DNA of 64,000 nt, taken from positions 124,001-188,000 of the forward strand of contig NZ_CP154630.1 of assembly GCF_039555535.1 (NCBI RefSeq), read 5' to 3'. Each line of letters opens with the position of its first letter. The first letter of the stretch is position 1. This DNA is from Stenotrophomonas maltophilia (lineage in GTDB: Bacteria; Pseudomonadota; Gammaproteobacteria; Xanthomonadales; Xanthomonadaceae). The notes under the pieces are model-generated. The model did no database searches and was not told where the DNA came from. It was given only the letters and a program-made list of their open reading frames with translations. Shown here piece by piece: positions 44,283-53,098 of the stretch. Both the position numbers and the translations under genes were made by a program.

Positions 44283-44555
44283 TTACCCGCGCGGCTTGCG
44301 GCCGGCCGGTGCCCTTTCAAGCTGCTGCACGCGACCTTCGATCTGGTCCAGACGCTGGTTGGCCTGCTGCGCGGACTGGTTGGCGGACTCCGCGCTCTGC
44401 GCAGCACCCTGCACCTTTACGTCGAGCTGATCGAGACGCGAGTTGATGGTTGCAAACTCGTTCTTGTAAGAGGCGCAGGCGCCAAGGCTGACGGTGGCGA
44501 TGAGCGCTACAGCAAGTGCGCGGGCCGTCTTCATGTGTTGCGGGTTCAGGTTCAT
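44283..44555 (-). CDS. Lpp-like alanine-zipper lipoprotein
   Basis: 90 residues. ATG 44555 has GAAGGAGGG upstream; the signal ends in the lipobox LGAC, and the mature part is a heptad coiled coil (FATINSRLDQLDVKVQGAAQSAESANQSAQQANQRLDQIEG) rich in Ala, Gln and Ser, like OprI/Lpp alanine zippers. The C terminus is RKPRG, without the terminal Lys that links Lpp to peptidoglycan (a Lys lies four from the end). The downstream L,D-transpeptidase on the same strand is the kind of enzyme that attaches such proteins. Confidence 0.82.
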   Translation of the reverse strand: MNLNPQHMKTARALAVALIATVSLGACASYKNEFATINSRLDQLDVKVQGAAQSAESANQSAQQANQRLDQIEGRVQQLERAPAGRKPRG

Positions 44556-44766
44556 TGCATTCCCTCCTTCGTCTGGGGAAGCTGGAATATAGCGGCGTTT
44601 GTTCCCGTCGCTACCAAGCGCTTTCAGCTGGAATTTGAGTACGTGGATGCACTGTGAAGCCTGCTTCTGACCCAACATTAACAAGCGGGACCAGGCGAGC
44701 TGATCTGCGTCGACGAAGCGCCTTGTGCCTGTTCAAGATTGCCAATTCATCTGTATGAAGCCGGCA

Positions 44767-45762
44767 TCACGGTATCTGCGCCTGCGCGCTTTCGCCTGCT
44801 CCGCACGCAGGTTGCCATCCACTTGCTTCCAGCAGCGTTGCAGCGTTTCCAGGCTGGACATTCAGCAGTTTGGCTATGGCGTTGCGCGTGTCGGGCGCGC
44901 GCGCAACGTAGGCATGGGCAATGCGGTAGCCGATCCAGTAGCCGAGATCTCCACGGCGCGCATCGTCGCCGGGGCCGTTGTACAGCCACCTCGAAAGATC
45001 GGTACCCATGCTGTCCTGCAGGAACGCGCGCTCCAGCGCACATTCGCGGCCTTGCGTCCAACGAAGCAGATGCGCGTTGGCCGGTTGCCCGGAGATCAGT
45101 TCGCCCACGTACTCGGCGCCGCCTTCAAGCAACGTCTGATAGAGCAGGGTGGGCTGCGCGACATCGATGCTCGCACCGGGCTGTTGCACGTGCACGTACT
45201 CATGGGCGATCAGGTGCACGAAACGATCGCCGACGTCGGGCTGCATCCAGTCAGCGTTGCACAGCGCTTCCAGTCCGATGACCACGCCTGCTTCGGTGGT
45301 CACGCCACCACTGTTGCCGCGGCCCACCAGCACGGTGACAGGGGGAAAGCGCGCAGACGGCAACAAGGCGCCCAGCTGATCGACGGCAGCGGCGACGCGC
45401 GTGCGGATCGATGGCAATGCTGTCGCGCAGGTTCTCGCTTTCGCAAACAACGCCGGCTTGTCCTGGATGGCACTGGCCAGCCGCTCCATCGAGCCGATAC
45501 GGCTGTCGGTGAAGCTGCGCAGGGCATCCGTACCCGCATCCAGATAGCCGTGTTGCAGTTCATCGGCGCTTGGGCGCCCTTGGTTGGCGTCCAGCACCTT
45601 GAAGAAGCGCGCGACATCGTCCGTCTGCACGACGATGTGCCCGGCAGAAACGATGCGCTCAGCCGCCTGTGCCTGCAGCAGCGCGGCCGGCGAGGCGATC
45701 AAGATCAGTGCCCACGTCAAGCATCGAGCGCGGTGCGTATAAGAAGCCGGCAGCGTAGCCAC
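44767..45762 (-). CDS. Secreted zinc-metalloprotease-like protein (DUF2268-like)
   Basis: 331 residues from GTG 45762. The N terminus is basic then hydrophobic (ARCLTWALILIASPAALLQAQA/AE), a Sec signal. The active-site motif HLIAHEYVHVQQ (HExxH) is followed at ~20 residues by LLEGGAEYVGELISG, where Glu may be the third zinc ligand, and by GYWIGYRIAHAYV, matching predicted Zn-dependent proteases of the DUF2268 type. There is no ribosome binding site before the GTG; the first ATAGTT repeat of the transposon end begins 6 bases away, so the native 5' region may have been displaced by the insertion. Confidence 0.72.
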   Translation of the reverse strand: MATLPASYTHRARCLTWALILIASPAALLQAQAAERIVSAGHIVVQTDDVARFFKVLDANQGRPSADELQHGYLDAGTDALRSFTDSRIGSMERLASAIQDKPALFAKARTCATALPSIRTRVAAAVDQLGALLPSARFPPVTVLVGRGNSGGVTTEAGVVIGLEALCNADWMQPDVGDRFVHLIAHEYVHVQQPGASIDVAQPTLLYQTLLEGGAEYVGELISGQPANAHLLRWTQGRECALERAFLQDSMGTDLSRWLYNGPGDDARRGDLGYWIGYRIAHAYVARAPDTRNAIAKLLNVQPGNAATLLEASGWQPACGAGESAQAQIP

Positions 45763-45767
45763 GTGCC

Positions 45768-45934
45768 CATAGTTAGAGCGCGTTTTGGCCTCATAGTTGG
45801 GTGCAGCCGAGGCTCTACATTCACCGACTATTAGCACCTTGGCCCCATAGTCGGGGCGCTCGTAGCGTAGCTAATTGATATCGAAGGAAATGATTGCATA
45901 GTTGGAGACTTCTTTCATAGCTGAACCAACTATG
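45768..45934 (+). repeat. Array of CATAGTT-type repeats, probable TnsB binding sites
   Basis: Core CATAG(T/C)T occurs at 45768, 45792, 45846, 45897 and 45916, all in the same orientation, several followed by Gs (CATAGTTGGG, CATAGTCGGGG, CATAGTTGGAG). An inverted copy, CCAACTATGGG, is at 45926-45936. A weaker inverted copy, GACTATTAG, is at 45826. Spacing is 19-54 bases. Tn7-family ends carry several spaced TnsB sites pointing inward; a similar ATAGTTGGG core in Tn7 itself is from memory. The stretch 45935-46307 holds no gene I can support. Confidence 0.7.
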
Positions 45935-46307
45935 GGTACGCGAATGAATATCCGCTCTCCAGACCGTGCAGTCTGCTGGCGTCTGCCACCTACCTGGATT
46001 CCGATGCAAGGTTGTGAAGACGTGGCTGAACCTAGTGAGGCAGCACGGATCTCGGATGGACGCAACGCGCAATGCAAGAAGTCGCTAATCAATGTGGCAT
46101 GGACCCACAAATGAAAAGCCACTGTTAGTTCCACTCGCGCAATGGGCTCCAATCTAGCATTCGACTCGTCCGGAGAACGCTCGACGTATTAAGGCTTCAA
46201 GGATTGTAATGGATTGATTTTAAAGGAGGTATAACCATTTATGGCTTGCGAAATGCAGAGGGACTCAACGAGCTTGCAACGAGCATTGGTTTGCGTATGT
46301 TGGAGGA

Positions 46308-46559
46308 ATGAACGCACTTTCCCTGCAAAGAGCGGCACTTGAAGCGTCCTCAGAAGAGGAACTGGCAGACAGGATCGTTGATGAGTCTGGGATCTGTGTT
46401 CGCGTGGGGGATGCCAGGCAGCTACTTGGATTCCGTAGCCTAGATGCAGGTAGACGAGCTGCAGTGCAGGGGCGCTTAGGCATCGAAGCGGTGAACCTTC
46501 CAGGTCGCCGTGGACGTTTGTCCCTTCGGCAGGCACCTATCAAGGAGCCCGTGCAATGA
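46308..46559 (+). CDS. Small protein of unknown function at the transposon end
   Basis: 83 residues preceded by a strong TTGGAGGA box three bases before the ATG. The sequence EELADRIVDESGICVRVGDARQLLGFRSLDAGRRAAVQ has the look of a small helical DNA-binding protein (acidic first helix, Arg-rich second half), but no family is recognised. It lies between the repeat array and tnsAB, on the same strand, and is followed by a terminator, so it is a separate transcript. A role in regulating or aiding transposition is possible but unproven. Confidence 0.55.
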   Translation: MNALSLQRAALEASSEEELADRIVDESGICVRVGDARQLLGFRSLDAGRRAAVQGRLGIEAVNLPGRRGRLSLRQAPIKEPVQ

Positions 46560-46591
46560 GCTAAGTAAGAAAGATCTCTGGGGAGAAGAAA

Positions 46592-46624
46592 CAACAAACC
46601 CTGGCTGGCAGGCCAGGGCTTGTT
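46592..46624 (+). terminator. Hairpin after the small transposon gene
   Basis: AACAAACCCTGGC and GCCAGGGCTTGTT form a 13-position stem with one mismatch and a short loop, 33 bases after the stop at 46559. A T-poor tail follows, so it may be a weak terminator insulating tnsAB. Confidence 0.6.
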
Positions 46625-46740
46625 CGCAGCTAGCGCTTAGTTCCGCGTAGCTGAATCTACTCCCGACCCGTGCTTCTTTCAAGTGCTCGTCAAAGCGGGA
46701 GGGGGCCGTGCAGCCATCTCCCACCATGAGGGAGATGGCA

Positions 46741-49131
46741 ATGACCCCAGATCAGCTGAGGGATCATCTAAGAACGCTAGATCTATCAGTAGAAGATAGG
46801 TCCTTCGCACTCGAGCTCTTTGGCCAGGAACCAGGGCGCAGCGTTGGCGCCTATGCACTGGACAATGTGGTCGTCGACTTCTATTCAAGAAAGTGTCGCG
46901 ATGTTCGCAGGCTGGAAAGCCATACAGTCGAGCAAACATTTGCATATGAGCTAGAAATTGATCCTGACGTCATCTCATATGTTTGCCAGGTCACTTGTCG
47001 TGGCATAAGGCGCGGCAATCATGTGTGCACCGCCCATGCAGACTTCTTTGTGGTTCGACGGTCCTCCGTGGAAATCGTGGAATGTAAGCCCATCTCCAAG
47101 CTCAGCACTCTTGTGGAGAGAAAGCCCGAAGAGTGGGTGCTGGACGGTGGGAAATATCGCAATCTGGTGTATGAGCGATGGGCAGCATCCCATGGGATCG
47201 AGTACAAGATCTGGGCCTCACCCAGCAACATCAGCCGATACCATAGGAACTTGCAGTTCATCTACCAAAACTGGGATGAAGATCTCTCAATGGTGCGCCG
47301 AGAGGGCTTTGCTGCGGTGGAAAAGCAGCTTTACATGGGGCCAAAAAGCATCGCGTTTCTTATGGAAGAGATCCCTTGGTTCAACGCTGGGGTCGCAGCA
47401 GGACTCTTGGCGGATAGGCTAGTCCACGGGCCCATAGGGCACATACCGATTACCGATACGCGCAACTTTCTCTTAAGCCTAAGTCAAGAGCAGGCGGAGG
47501 CGATTGCGGCCGAGTGCTGTAAGAACATCAACAACCTGTATGCCGAAGCTAGCGGCCCAGTTGCGCTCGCAAGTTCAGTTGATGTGGCAAAGGCAGTTGC
47601 AAGGCTGAAGAAGCTTGAATGCCTTGCTCGTGAAGGAAAGCGAGCGACACCCAAGATGAGGAAGTTGGAGGAGCGGGTGAGACTAGCGCGCGCAGAGGGT
47701 CGCAATCCTCTAGATGATCTCATCACCAACTACGCAAAGTGCGGGAACCGATCCAGTCGTCTCACTCACGCGCAATCAGAACTTGTACGCGGAGTCATTG
47801 GCTCACATTGGCTAAAGGGTAAGGTTGCGACGCTAGCCGATCTGTATCGTGAGCTAGCCCTGCAGTGCGAGTGCGCTGGCGTTCCTGTGCCTGGCCGGAA
47901 GGCGCTCGTCAGAAGAGTTCGATCCGTTTCAAGGGGGCAACGTGATCTTGCTGTCGGCGGTAAGCGAAACTATCAAGCAAATAGGCCGCGTTCCGACGCT
48001 CGGGTTAGATCAGGCCAAGCGCTTGCTGTGCACTCTGTCCTGCACATCGATGCAACCAAGGTTGACAACCGAGTCTTTACACAAGAAGACGAAGGGCAGC
48101 AAGACCACTGCCCGGTACTGTACTGCGGCCGTGACGAAGCGTCGTCTAAGGTTATGGCCCATGCCTTTGTCTTCGGTCCCGCTCGGCGCGAAGGGCCACT
48201 AATTTTGCTGAGGAACTATGTGCGCGAGCACGCGAAGCTTCCACACGCAATCGTGATCGATCGAGGCACTGATCTTAAGTCAGCCTTAGGTGATCTCTGT
48301 CGAACCTATGGCATCTCCATACTCACAGTGCCGACAGGCGCGAGTCGCTTCAACTCACAGTGTGAGACGGTTCAAGGGCTTATCAATTCCATGGTCAGCC
48401 ACAAATTGATTGGGAGCACAAAGCCAGATAAAGCCGGTAGAAGTGTCGATGGAAAATTCAAAAGCAGATCGACCGCGCGCCTAGATTTCTCGACCGTAGA
48501 ATCCGAAATTCACCACCTTCTGTACAGCCTGATGCCCGAGATGCCCGTGGATGGCTTCGCAGGTGCGCGAGAGCGATTTGAGAACAGTCAGTTGACTGCT
48601 CCAAACTCTGGAATACCAACGGTTGTAGACGATGACTTCCTATTTCAAACTTCAGTGAAATTGAAATCATGCTCTTATGAAAGAACAAGGGGGATCAGAC
48701 ACTGGAGGAGAAGCTACACGAACGCGGATCTCGCGTCGCGCGCGCATGAAGAGAAGATCCTCAGTGCTCGGCGTGATCCTGAGGATATTTCATTCGTTTG
48801 GATTCAGACCACGAAGAGACGCTACAAGGCATGGTGCTCGAAGGTCTCGGAGATTGGTCACTACTCCGAGCAGGATCGTCACTTCGAGGCAATGTGGGAG
48901 CAGTTCATCACGCCGGATGTTGAGAGCAAGAAGGAGGAGCTGCAGCGTAAGAACTATGAGAGGACGAGCATGGCCAACGCCAGGCAGCGAGCCAATGATA
49001 TGGGGCTAGCAAGTGGAAAGGAAACGCAAGCCCCGCCAAATGCGAGTCGATCGAAGGTTCAAGCGAGATTGGTCGTCAACTTTGATGAGCTCCCCGATCT
49101 CATTGTGGAAGGGGATTCGCATGGACGCTAG
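46741..49131 (+). CDS. tnsAB: Fused TnsA-TnsB transposase
   Basis: 796 residues. ATG 46741 is preferred because GAGGGA lies 7 bases upstream; ATGs at 46735 and 46726 are also in frame. N-terminal part (about 35-190) is a TnsA-type endonuclease that cuts the 5' ends: Glu64 in HTVEQTFAYELEID, Asp101 in AHADFFVV, and ECK (114-116) give the E-D-(E)xK order. The C-terminal part is a TnsB-type DDE transposase: Asp437 in LHIDATKVD, Asp507 in VIDRGTDLKSA, Glu542 in QCETVQGLINS, with exactly 35 residues between the last two. Fusion of the two is known in some Tn7-like families. Cut-and-paste transposition is therefore expected. Confidence 0.9.
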   Translation: MTPDQLRDHLRTLDLSVEDRSFALELFGQEPGRSVGAYALDNVVVDFYSRKCRDVRRLESHTVEQTFAYELEIDPDVISYVCQVTCRGIRRGNHVCTAHADFFVVRRSSVEIVECKPISKLSTLVERKPEEWVLDGGKYRNLVYERWAASHGIEYKIWASPSNISRYHRNLQFIYQNWDEDLSMVRREGFAAVEKQLYMGPKSIAFLMEEIPWFNAGVAAGLLADRLVHGPIGHIPITDTRNFLLSLSQEQAEAIAAECCKNINNLYAEASGPVALASSVDVAKAVARLKKLECLAREGKRATPKMRKLEERVRLARAEGRNPLDDLITNYAKCGNRSSRLTHAQSELVRGVIGSHWLKGKVATLADLYRELALQCECAGVPVPGRKALVRRVRSVSRGQRDLAVGGKRNYQANRPRSDARVRSGQALAVHSVLHIDATKVDNRVFTQEDEGQQDHCPVLYCGRDEASSKVMAHAFVFGPARREGPLILLRNYVREHAKLPHAIVIDRGTDLKSALGDLCRTYGISILTVPTGASRFNSQCETVQGLINSMVSHKLIGSTKPDKAGRSVDGKFKSRSTARLDFSTVESEIHHLLYSLMPEMPVDGFAGARERFENSQLTAPNSGIPTVVDDDFLFQTSVKLKSCSYERTRGIRHWRRSYTNADLASRAHEEKILSARRDPEDISFVWIQTTKRRYKAWCSKVSEIGHYSEQDRHFEAMWEQFITPDVESKKEELQRKNYERTSMANARQRANDMGLASGKETQAPPNASRSKVQARLVVNFDELPDLIVEGDSHGR

Positions 49132-50176
49132 CATCCTGCCCCATTTTCCAGCTGATGAGATGAGCTTCCCTTTCATACCACATCAGCGCTTTCTAACTAC
49201 CCAGCACAGCCTACTGAAATCAGTTTCGAGAGCTCGGCCAGGAGACTTTGTTTGGTTGATAGCGCCCTCCTGGTCAGGAAAGAGCGAGTTGCGTCGGCAG
49301 CTGTTGCCTGAGCTCGGAGGAAATCCCCAACTTTGGCCAACAGGCCACTTGCCGCTGATCTCCGTAAGGGCAATCCTGAATCAGGGCGACAAGTTCAATC
49401 CGAAAGACTTCGCTTTGCGCCTACATCAGGAAATAACTGAGCCCGACACTAGCTGGACTAATGCTATGGAAACCGGTGGCGATCCTGACCAAACGCACGT
49501 GGCCGCAGAGCGGCGAGCCTCTTCAGTGTTCTGGCGTGAAGTGCGCGCGAGAACAGCGGAGAGAGACCTTCGTCTTTCGTTTGAGCGCATGTCTAGAATT
49601 CGCGGATTGAGGTACATCGTCATAGAGGAGGCTGCGAACATCTGCAGGGTTCCGAAGAGTCAGAGTTCACGCAACTACATGCTTGGCATCATGGCGCTTG
49701 TTGAAGAAATTGGTTGTGTGGCGATCATGATAGGAACCCATGAAGCGTCCACGCTCTATGAGGATTCCCAAGAGGTGTTCAATAGATCTGACGTTCTCTA
49801 TATGCGTCCGTACGGTCTGAATGACAATGACGACCTGCGATCCTACGCCTCTCTGATCAAGGCGATCGGCAAGGGATTTCCACTTTCAAAAGGTAGCCTT
49901 CTCCAGGAAAACCTAGAGCTCATTGCTCTCAATGGAGGAGGAATTTTTGGCCCAACTCTGCGGTACTTGATGCGGGCGAATGAAGAGCGTTGTCGCAATG
50001 GTTCCAATACCATCGAGCTCGGGCATCTGCGAGCAGCGTCTGGAACCGAAAGGAACCACAGGCTGCTCTGGGGAGAGATAGACGCGTTCAATAGACTTGC
50101 CGATGGCAAGCGTTCTCTACGCCTAGCGGACTTCTTGACCATCAAGGGCTCATTGCCTAGCGAAGGCGATCTGTGA
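49121..50176 (+). CDS. tnsC: TnsC/TniB-type AAA+ ATPase
   Basis: 351 residues, starting at ATG 49121 inside the end of tnsAB (11-base overlap), with AAGGGGA upstream. Walker A is LIAPSWSGKSEL; Walker B is YIVIEEA; a sensor-like IGTHEAST follows. It is the regulator that joins the target-selection protein to the transposase and activates it upon ATP binding. The 4-base overlap with tniQ at its end shows one operon. Confidence 0.88.
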   Translation: MDASILPHFPADEMSFPFIPHQRFLTTQHSLLKSVSRARPGDFVWLIAPSWSGKSELRRQLLPELGGNPQLWPTGHLPLISVRAILNQGDKFNPKDFALRLHQEITEPDTSWTNAMETGGDPDQTHVAAERRASSVFWREVRARTAERDLRLSFERMSRIRGLRYIVIEEAANICRVPKSQSSRNYMLGIMALVEEIGCVAIMIGTHEASTLYEDSQEVFNRSDVLYMRPYGLNDNDDLRSYASLIKAIGKGFPLSKGSLLQENLELIALNGGGIFGPTLRYLMRANEERCRNGSNTIELGHLRAASGTERNHRLLWGEIDAFNRLADGKRSLRLADFLTIKGSLPSEGDL

Positions 50177-51510
50177 GGATGGAACCACCAAGATGGACGG
50201 TACTTCCACCTCTTGAGCTTCGTGATGCAGGTACTCCCTGGACAGAGTCGCTCAATGGATACGCAAATCGCTTGGCTAAGCTCAGCGGAATTTCGTGGTG
50301 CAAGCTGCTTCAGCTTATCGACACCCACTCGTCGGAGGTGCCGTCTAGATACATTGATCAGCGCAGACTCGATGGGCTCGGGCCTGTGTCAGTACGGCGT
50401 GCGCGTTCACTAGAGAAGCTGACTGGGCAGTCACTTGTCGGTGCTACTTTGTATGGACTCTCAGAGATCGTCTCCTCAAGGGCAGCGAGCTGGAGTCGAC
50501 ACGCCGCTTGGTGTCCGATTTGCATCGGAGCTAGCGATATGGACGAGAGCGCCACAGAGAGGCTGATTTGGAGCTTCGATGCTTATTCTCACTGCTCGCT
50601 GCACGACGCCAGGATTGAGAACAGCTGTTCCAATTGTGGACTCGGGAAGTTGAAGAGCATTGCATTGAGAAAGTGCCCATCCTGCGGAGATCGCCTAGAC
50701 AGGCGCACACGCTTTGACTCGGCGAACCCGACTCAGCGCTGGATCAATCAGTGCATAGAGGAACTGATCTCTTGGTGCTCAAATCATCCAAATCAGAGGC
50801 TTGAACTCTCGAACTTGGAGGTGTTTATAGAGGCAGTCGGGGCTAGAGGCGAGCGGCGAAAGTTGGATTACCGACCTCCTGCACGCTTGCCTGCAAGCTA
50901 TTCTGACTACAAGAGCTGGACTAGAGTGAATTGCTTCAGACTCTTTAGAAGGAATGATCCGAGTCGATTAGAGTTCAATGAGCTACTCAATCTATCGGCA
51001 AATCAGTGCGTTTCTGTCTTGGACATTCTTCTCCAGCCTATCGAATCTGCGTCCGAACTTCTGCCTGGAATTGGATCGAATCCGGAGCTCCCACTAGGAC
51101 GCGGTCGAGTGGCAGATGAGCGAAGAGAGTTTGCTCGATTGATTGACGCTCTGCTTGGTGATGACCAGTGCGTCCTTCCATCCTTCCAGGTGCTTGCGCA
51201 GCTGAGCGGAAGACGAGGGTCGTTCAAGTCTGGCCTACCGCACCACCACGCTCACTATGCGGTCCGGCTAAGGCGGCAACAGATGATGATTCGCGGTGTT
51301 TCGCGAAGAACGATAAACAGAGCATTTCGTCTTGCATGTCAGTTGAAACTTTCGCTACAAGGACAGCTGCTGATATCCGAAGCCGTGGCAAAACGAATCC
51401 ACATCGAGATGGATGTCGCATCGAACATCGTGCGATCCGCGGAACTTGCCTGTAGCCTTCTTCTCCCAGTCGGAGGGATGAAGGGCGTAGCTCGTATACC
51501 CAATCTATGA
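50173..51510 (+). CDS. tniQ: TniQ/TnsD-family target-selection protein
   Basis: 445 residues from GTG 50173, overlapping the tnsC stop (GTGA); ATG 50179 is the alternative. The N-terminal TniQ domain has ETPWTES-like DAGTPWTESLNGYANRLAKLSG and a zinc-binding region AWCPICIG ... HCSLHDARIENSCSNCG ... LRKCPSCGDRL. The C-terminal half is helical and basic and would read the target DNA. It is longer than minimal TniQ proteins and near TnsD in size, so insertion at one preferred site is more likely than random or RNA-guided insertion (inference). Confidence 0.85.
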   Translation: MRMEPPRWTVLPPLELRDAGTPWTESLNGYANRLAKLSGISWCKLLQLIDTHSSEVPSRYIDQRRLDGLGPVSVRRARSLEKLTGQSLVGATLYGLSEIVSSRAASWSRHAAWCPICIGASDMDESATERLIWSFDAYSHCSLHDARIENSCSNCGLGKLKSIALRKCPSCGDRLDRRTRFDSANPTQRWINQCIEELISWCSNHPNQRLELSNLEVFIEAVGARGERRKLDYRPPARLPASYSDYKSWTRVNCFRLFRRNDPSRLEFNELLNLSANQCVSVLDILLQPIESASELLPGIGSNPELPLGRGRVADERREFARLIDALLGDDQCVLPSFQVLAQLSGRRGSFKSGLPHHHAHYAVRLRRQQMMIRGVSRRTINRAFRLACQLKLSLQGQLLISEAVAKRIHIEMDVASNIVRSAELACSLLLPVGGMKGVARIPNL

Positions 51511-51663
51511 GCTGAAGCCTTCCTGGTGGTCTTAGAAGTCTCTTGGTCTTAGATGCCCCGTCTGCCTGACGAACACGAGTGCATTCCACGGTTGCGAGGT
51601 GTCAGCAATAGTGCCGAAGGGTGGCATAAGTGCTGTTTGCTACGTCGACGGATGCGCAGAGCA

Positions 51664-52293
51664 TCAGAGCTGTCCAAGATCTTGGACGACCGATCGCCCT
51701 TGGCGCAGGTCGATTGCCAGCAGGCGACCACCTGCGACCTGCCGGCCAGCGGCGCTGTTTAACCATGCCGCTTGAATCCTGCCCGCCTCAATTACCGCAT
51801 CCGCCGCAAAGCTGTCAGGCATGGCCCGCAAGGGCTCGCCGGGTGACGCCAGACCTCCGACCAAGGGTTGCACCACCGTTGCTGCGGTGCTGTTGGACTT
51901 GGCGTAGGCGGTGGCTATCATTCGTCCGGCGCGTGGGCACCACCCTCCAAGTACCAGTTCGGTGCCTAGGGTTTGCCTCGACAGGCCTGCTTCAAGGGCT
52001 GCCTTCTCGTACTCAGGCCAAAGCTGGTCGATCACCAATGTCAGTTCCTTGGCTAGCTGCTCCATTGTGAAGTCCGCCCGAAAGCTGGCCTGCAGCATAA
52101 GTGCGTAGATCCGAAGGAAAAATTGAGTGCTACCGCGGCAGGCAAGCACCACGTTGTGTTGTGGAATCAATAAGAACTTCGCGCCGGACGATTTGGCGCC
52201 GGTGAGTGCATCCTCGGCGAGAGTGTCAACTGCAACCAGCATCCGTTCAGGGCTAAGCAGGACGTTCAGGATACTCAAGTGCGCGCGCTCCAC
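51664..52293 (-). CDS. Unknown protein with a possible Ntn-hydrolase-like fold
   Basis: 209 residues from GTG 52293 (a TTG at 52278 would start SILNVLLSPERMLVAVD). The N-terminal part VLLSPERMLVAVDTLAEDALTGAKSSGAKFLLIPQHNVVLACRGSTQFFLRIY alternates strands like HslV/proteasome-type subunits, in which 'D..A' and a Lys-bearing KFLLIP/K...I segment recur. No N-terminal Thr nucleophile can be shown. It opposes the surrounding cargo genes. The fold is a guess from pattern; function unknown. The 150 bases between tniQ and this gene hold nothing I can support. Confidence 0.6.
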   Translation of the reverse strand: MERAHLSILNVLLSPERMLVAVDTLAEDALTGAKSSGAKFLLIPQHNVVLACRGSTQFFLRIYALMLQASFRADFTMEQLAKELTLVIDQLWPEYEKAALEAGLSRQTLGTELVLGGWCPRAGRMIATAYAKSNSTAATVVQPLVGGLASPGEPLRAMPDSFAADAVIEAGRIQAAWLNSAAGRQVAGGRLLAIDLRQGRSVVQDLGQL

Positions 52294-52350
52294 TGGCTTG
52301 CGGCAATATCATGCGGATTGTGACGATTGTCCATCTAGAAGCACATTGGA

Positions 52351-52632
52351 ATGAATTTTGAGATTTCTGACTTAAAGGCTCGCTTAGAGGCGTGCGAGAC
52401 AGATCTTGCGGCGCACCGTGGCTACTTGAAGGCCCTGGAGTACGGGGTGCGGACGCTAATCATCACGCATCCGGATCCAGACTTGTTATCGAGAGCCTGG
52501 GAGTCGATTCTTCCTGGGATCACTGAGGCTCACGGGCCGGAGGGCGGGTGGATTTTCAACGCGGCCTTCCAGCAGCTGCTCTCGGTGTTGACTCAGCAAA
52601 TTGAGGCGCGGGGCGGCAAGGTCGGTGATTAG
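52351..52632 (+). CDS. Small unknown protein divergent from the preceding gene
   Basis: 93 residues, soluble, with an N-terminal coiled coil (FEISDLKARLEACETDLAAHRGYLKALEYGVRTLI) and a helical C-terminal part ending QQIEARGGKVGD. ATG 52351 follows CATTGGA. It shares a 57-base divergent spacer with 51664-52293, so the two may be a functional pair. The 178 bases after it lead to cnrY and probably hold its promoter, but no -35/-10 can be assigned with confidence. Confidence 0.55.
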   Translation: MNFEISDLKARLEACETDLAAHRGYLKALEYGVRTLIITHPDPDLLSRAWESILPGITEAHGPEGGWIFNAAFQQLLSVLTQQIEARGGKVGD

Positions 52633-52810
52633 GGGAACAGGACCTCGATCTGAGGTGGCATTGCCTCCAAGCCCAGAGCAGGGCTTTCTGGACGATTCAG
52701 GGCGGGACTTGGGGAACTCAAGCACGAATGCTGGAGGGAACTGATGTGCAGCTTTGAGGGGAAGGGGGATTGGCGTGCGTATAAAGAAGGGCAGATGAGG
52801 AGAACTTCAA

Positions 52811-53098
52811 ATGAGTGACGTAGATGAATGGCTGACAAGGGCCTCGGCTGCCACTCGGCCCTGCGGCAATGAGCAGGCCACTGATGTGCTAGTTCAGCGC
52901 TTGTCCCAAGAAGCTTCCCCTTCGCAATGGGCCGGTAAGCGAGAGTTCCGCCGGGCACTCGCATGCGCCGCGCTCGCGGCGGTGCTTACCTGCGGAGGAG
53001 TAGGCTCCGCCTTCTTTGTCACCCAGGCACCCTCGCGCCCGACATGGGTCGCGGCCCCAGCTTCCATGTCCCCATACGCTCTACTGGTGGAACGCTGA
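52811..53098 (+). CDS. cnrY: CnrY/NccY-type anti-sigma factor
   Basis: 95 residues, the same length as CnrY of Cupriavidus from memory. A soluble N-terminal part (SDVDEWLTRASAATRP ... DVLVQRLSQEASPSQWAGKREFR) would bind the sigma factor; one membrane helix follows (ALACAALAAVLTCGGVGSAFFV), then a short periplasmic tail. It tethers CnrH at the membrane until CnrX senses nickel or cobalt. The stop overlaps the cnrX start (TGATG). Confidence 0.82.
   Translation: MSDVDEWLTRASAATRPCGNEQATDVLVQRLSQEASPSQWAGKREFRRALACAALAAVLTCGGVGSAFFVTQAPSRPTWVAAPASMSPYALLVER

Noticed and set aside
46210-46310. Short leader frame ahead of the small transposon gene, either ATG 46241 or an ATT at 46237 after AAAGGAGG
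   Set aside because: A strong ribosome-site-like AAAGGAGG is present, but the frames are 24-33 codons, start codons are distant or non-standard, and no similarity can be judged. Left as a possibility only.
51553-51762. Small plus-strand frame after tniQ (MPRLPDEHEC...)
   Set aside because: It overlaps the end of the minus-strand gene at 51664-52293 and has no ribosome site; composition is shadow-like.
45755-52632. CRISPR-associated transposon (CAST)
   Set aside because: TnsAB fusion and TniQ raised this idea, but no Cas5/6/7/8 or Cas12k gene and no repeat-spacer array is visible in the window.
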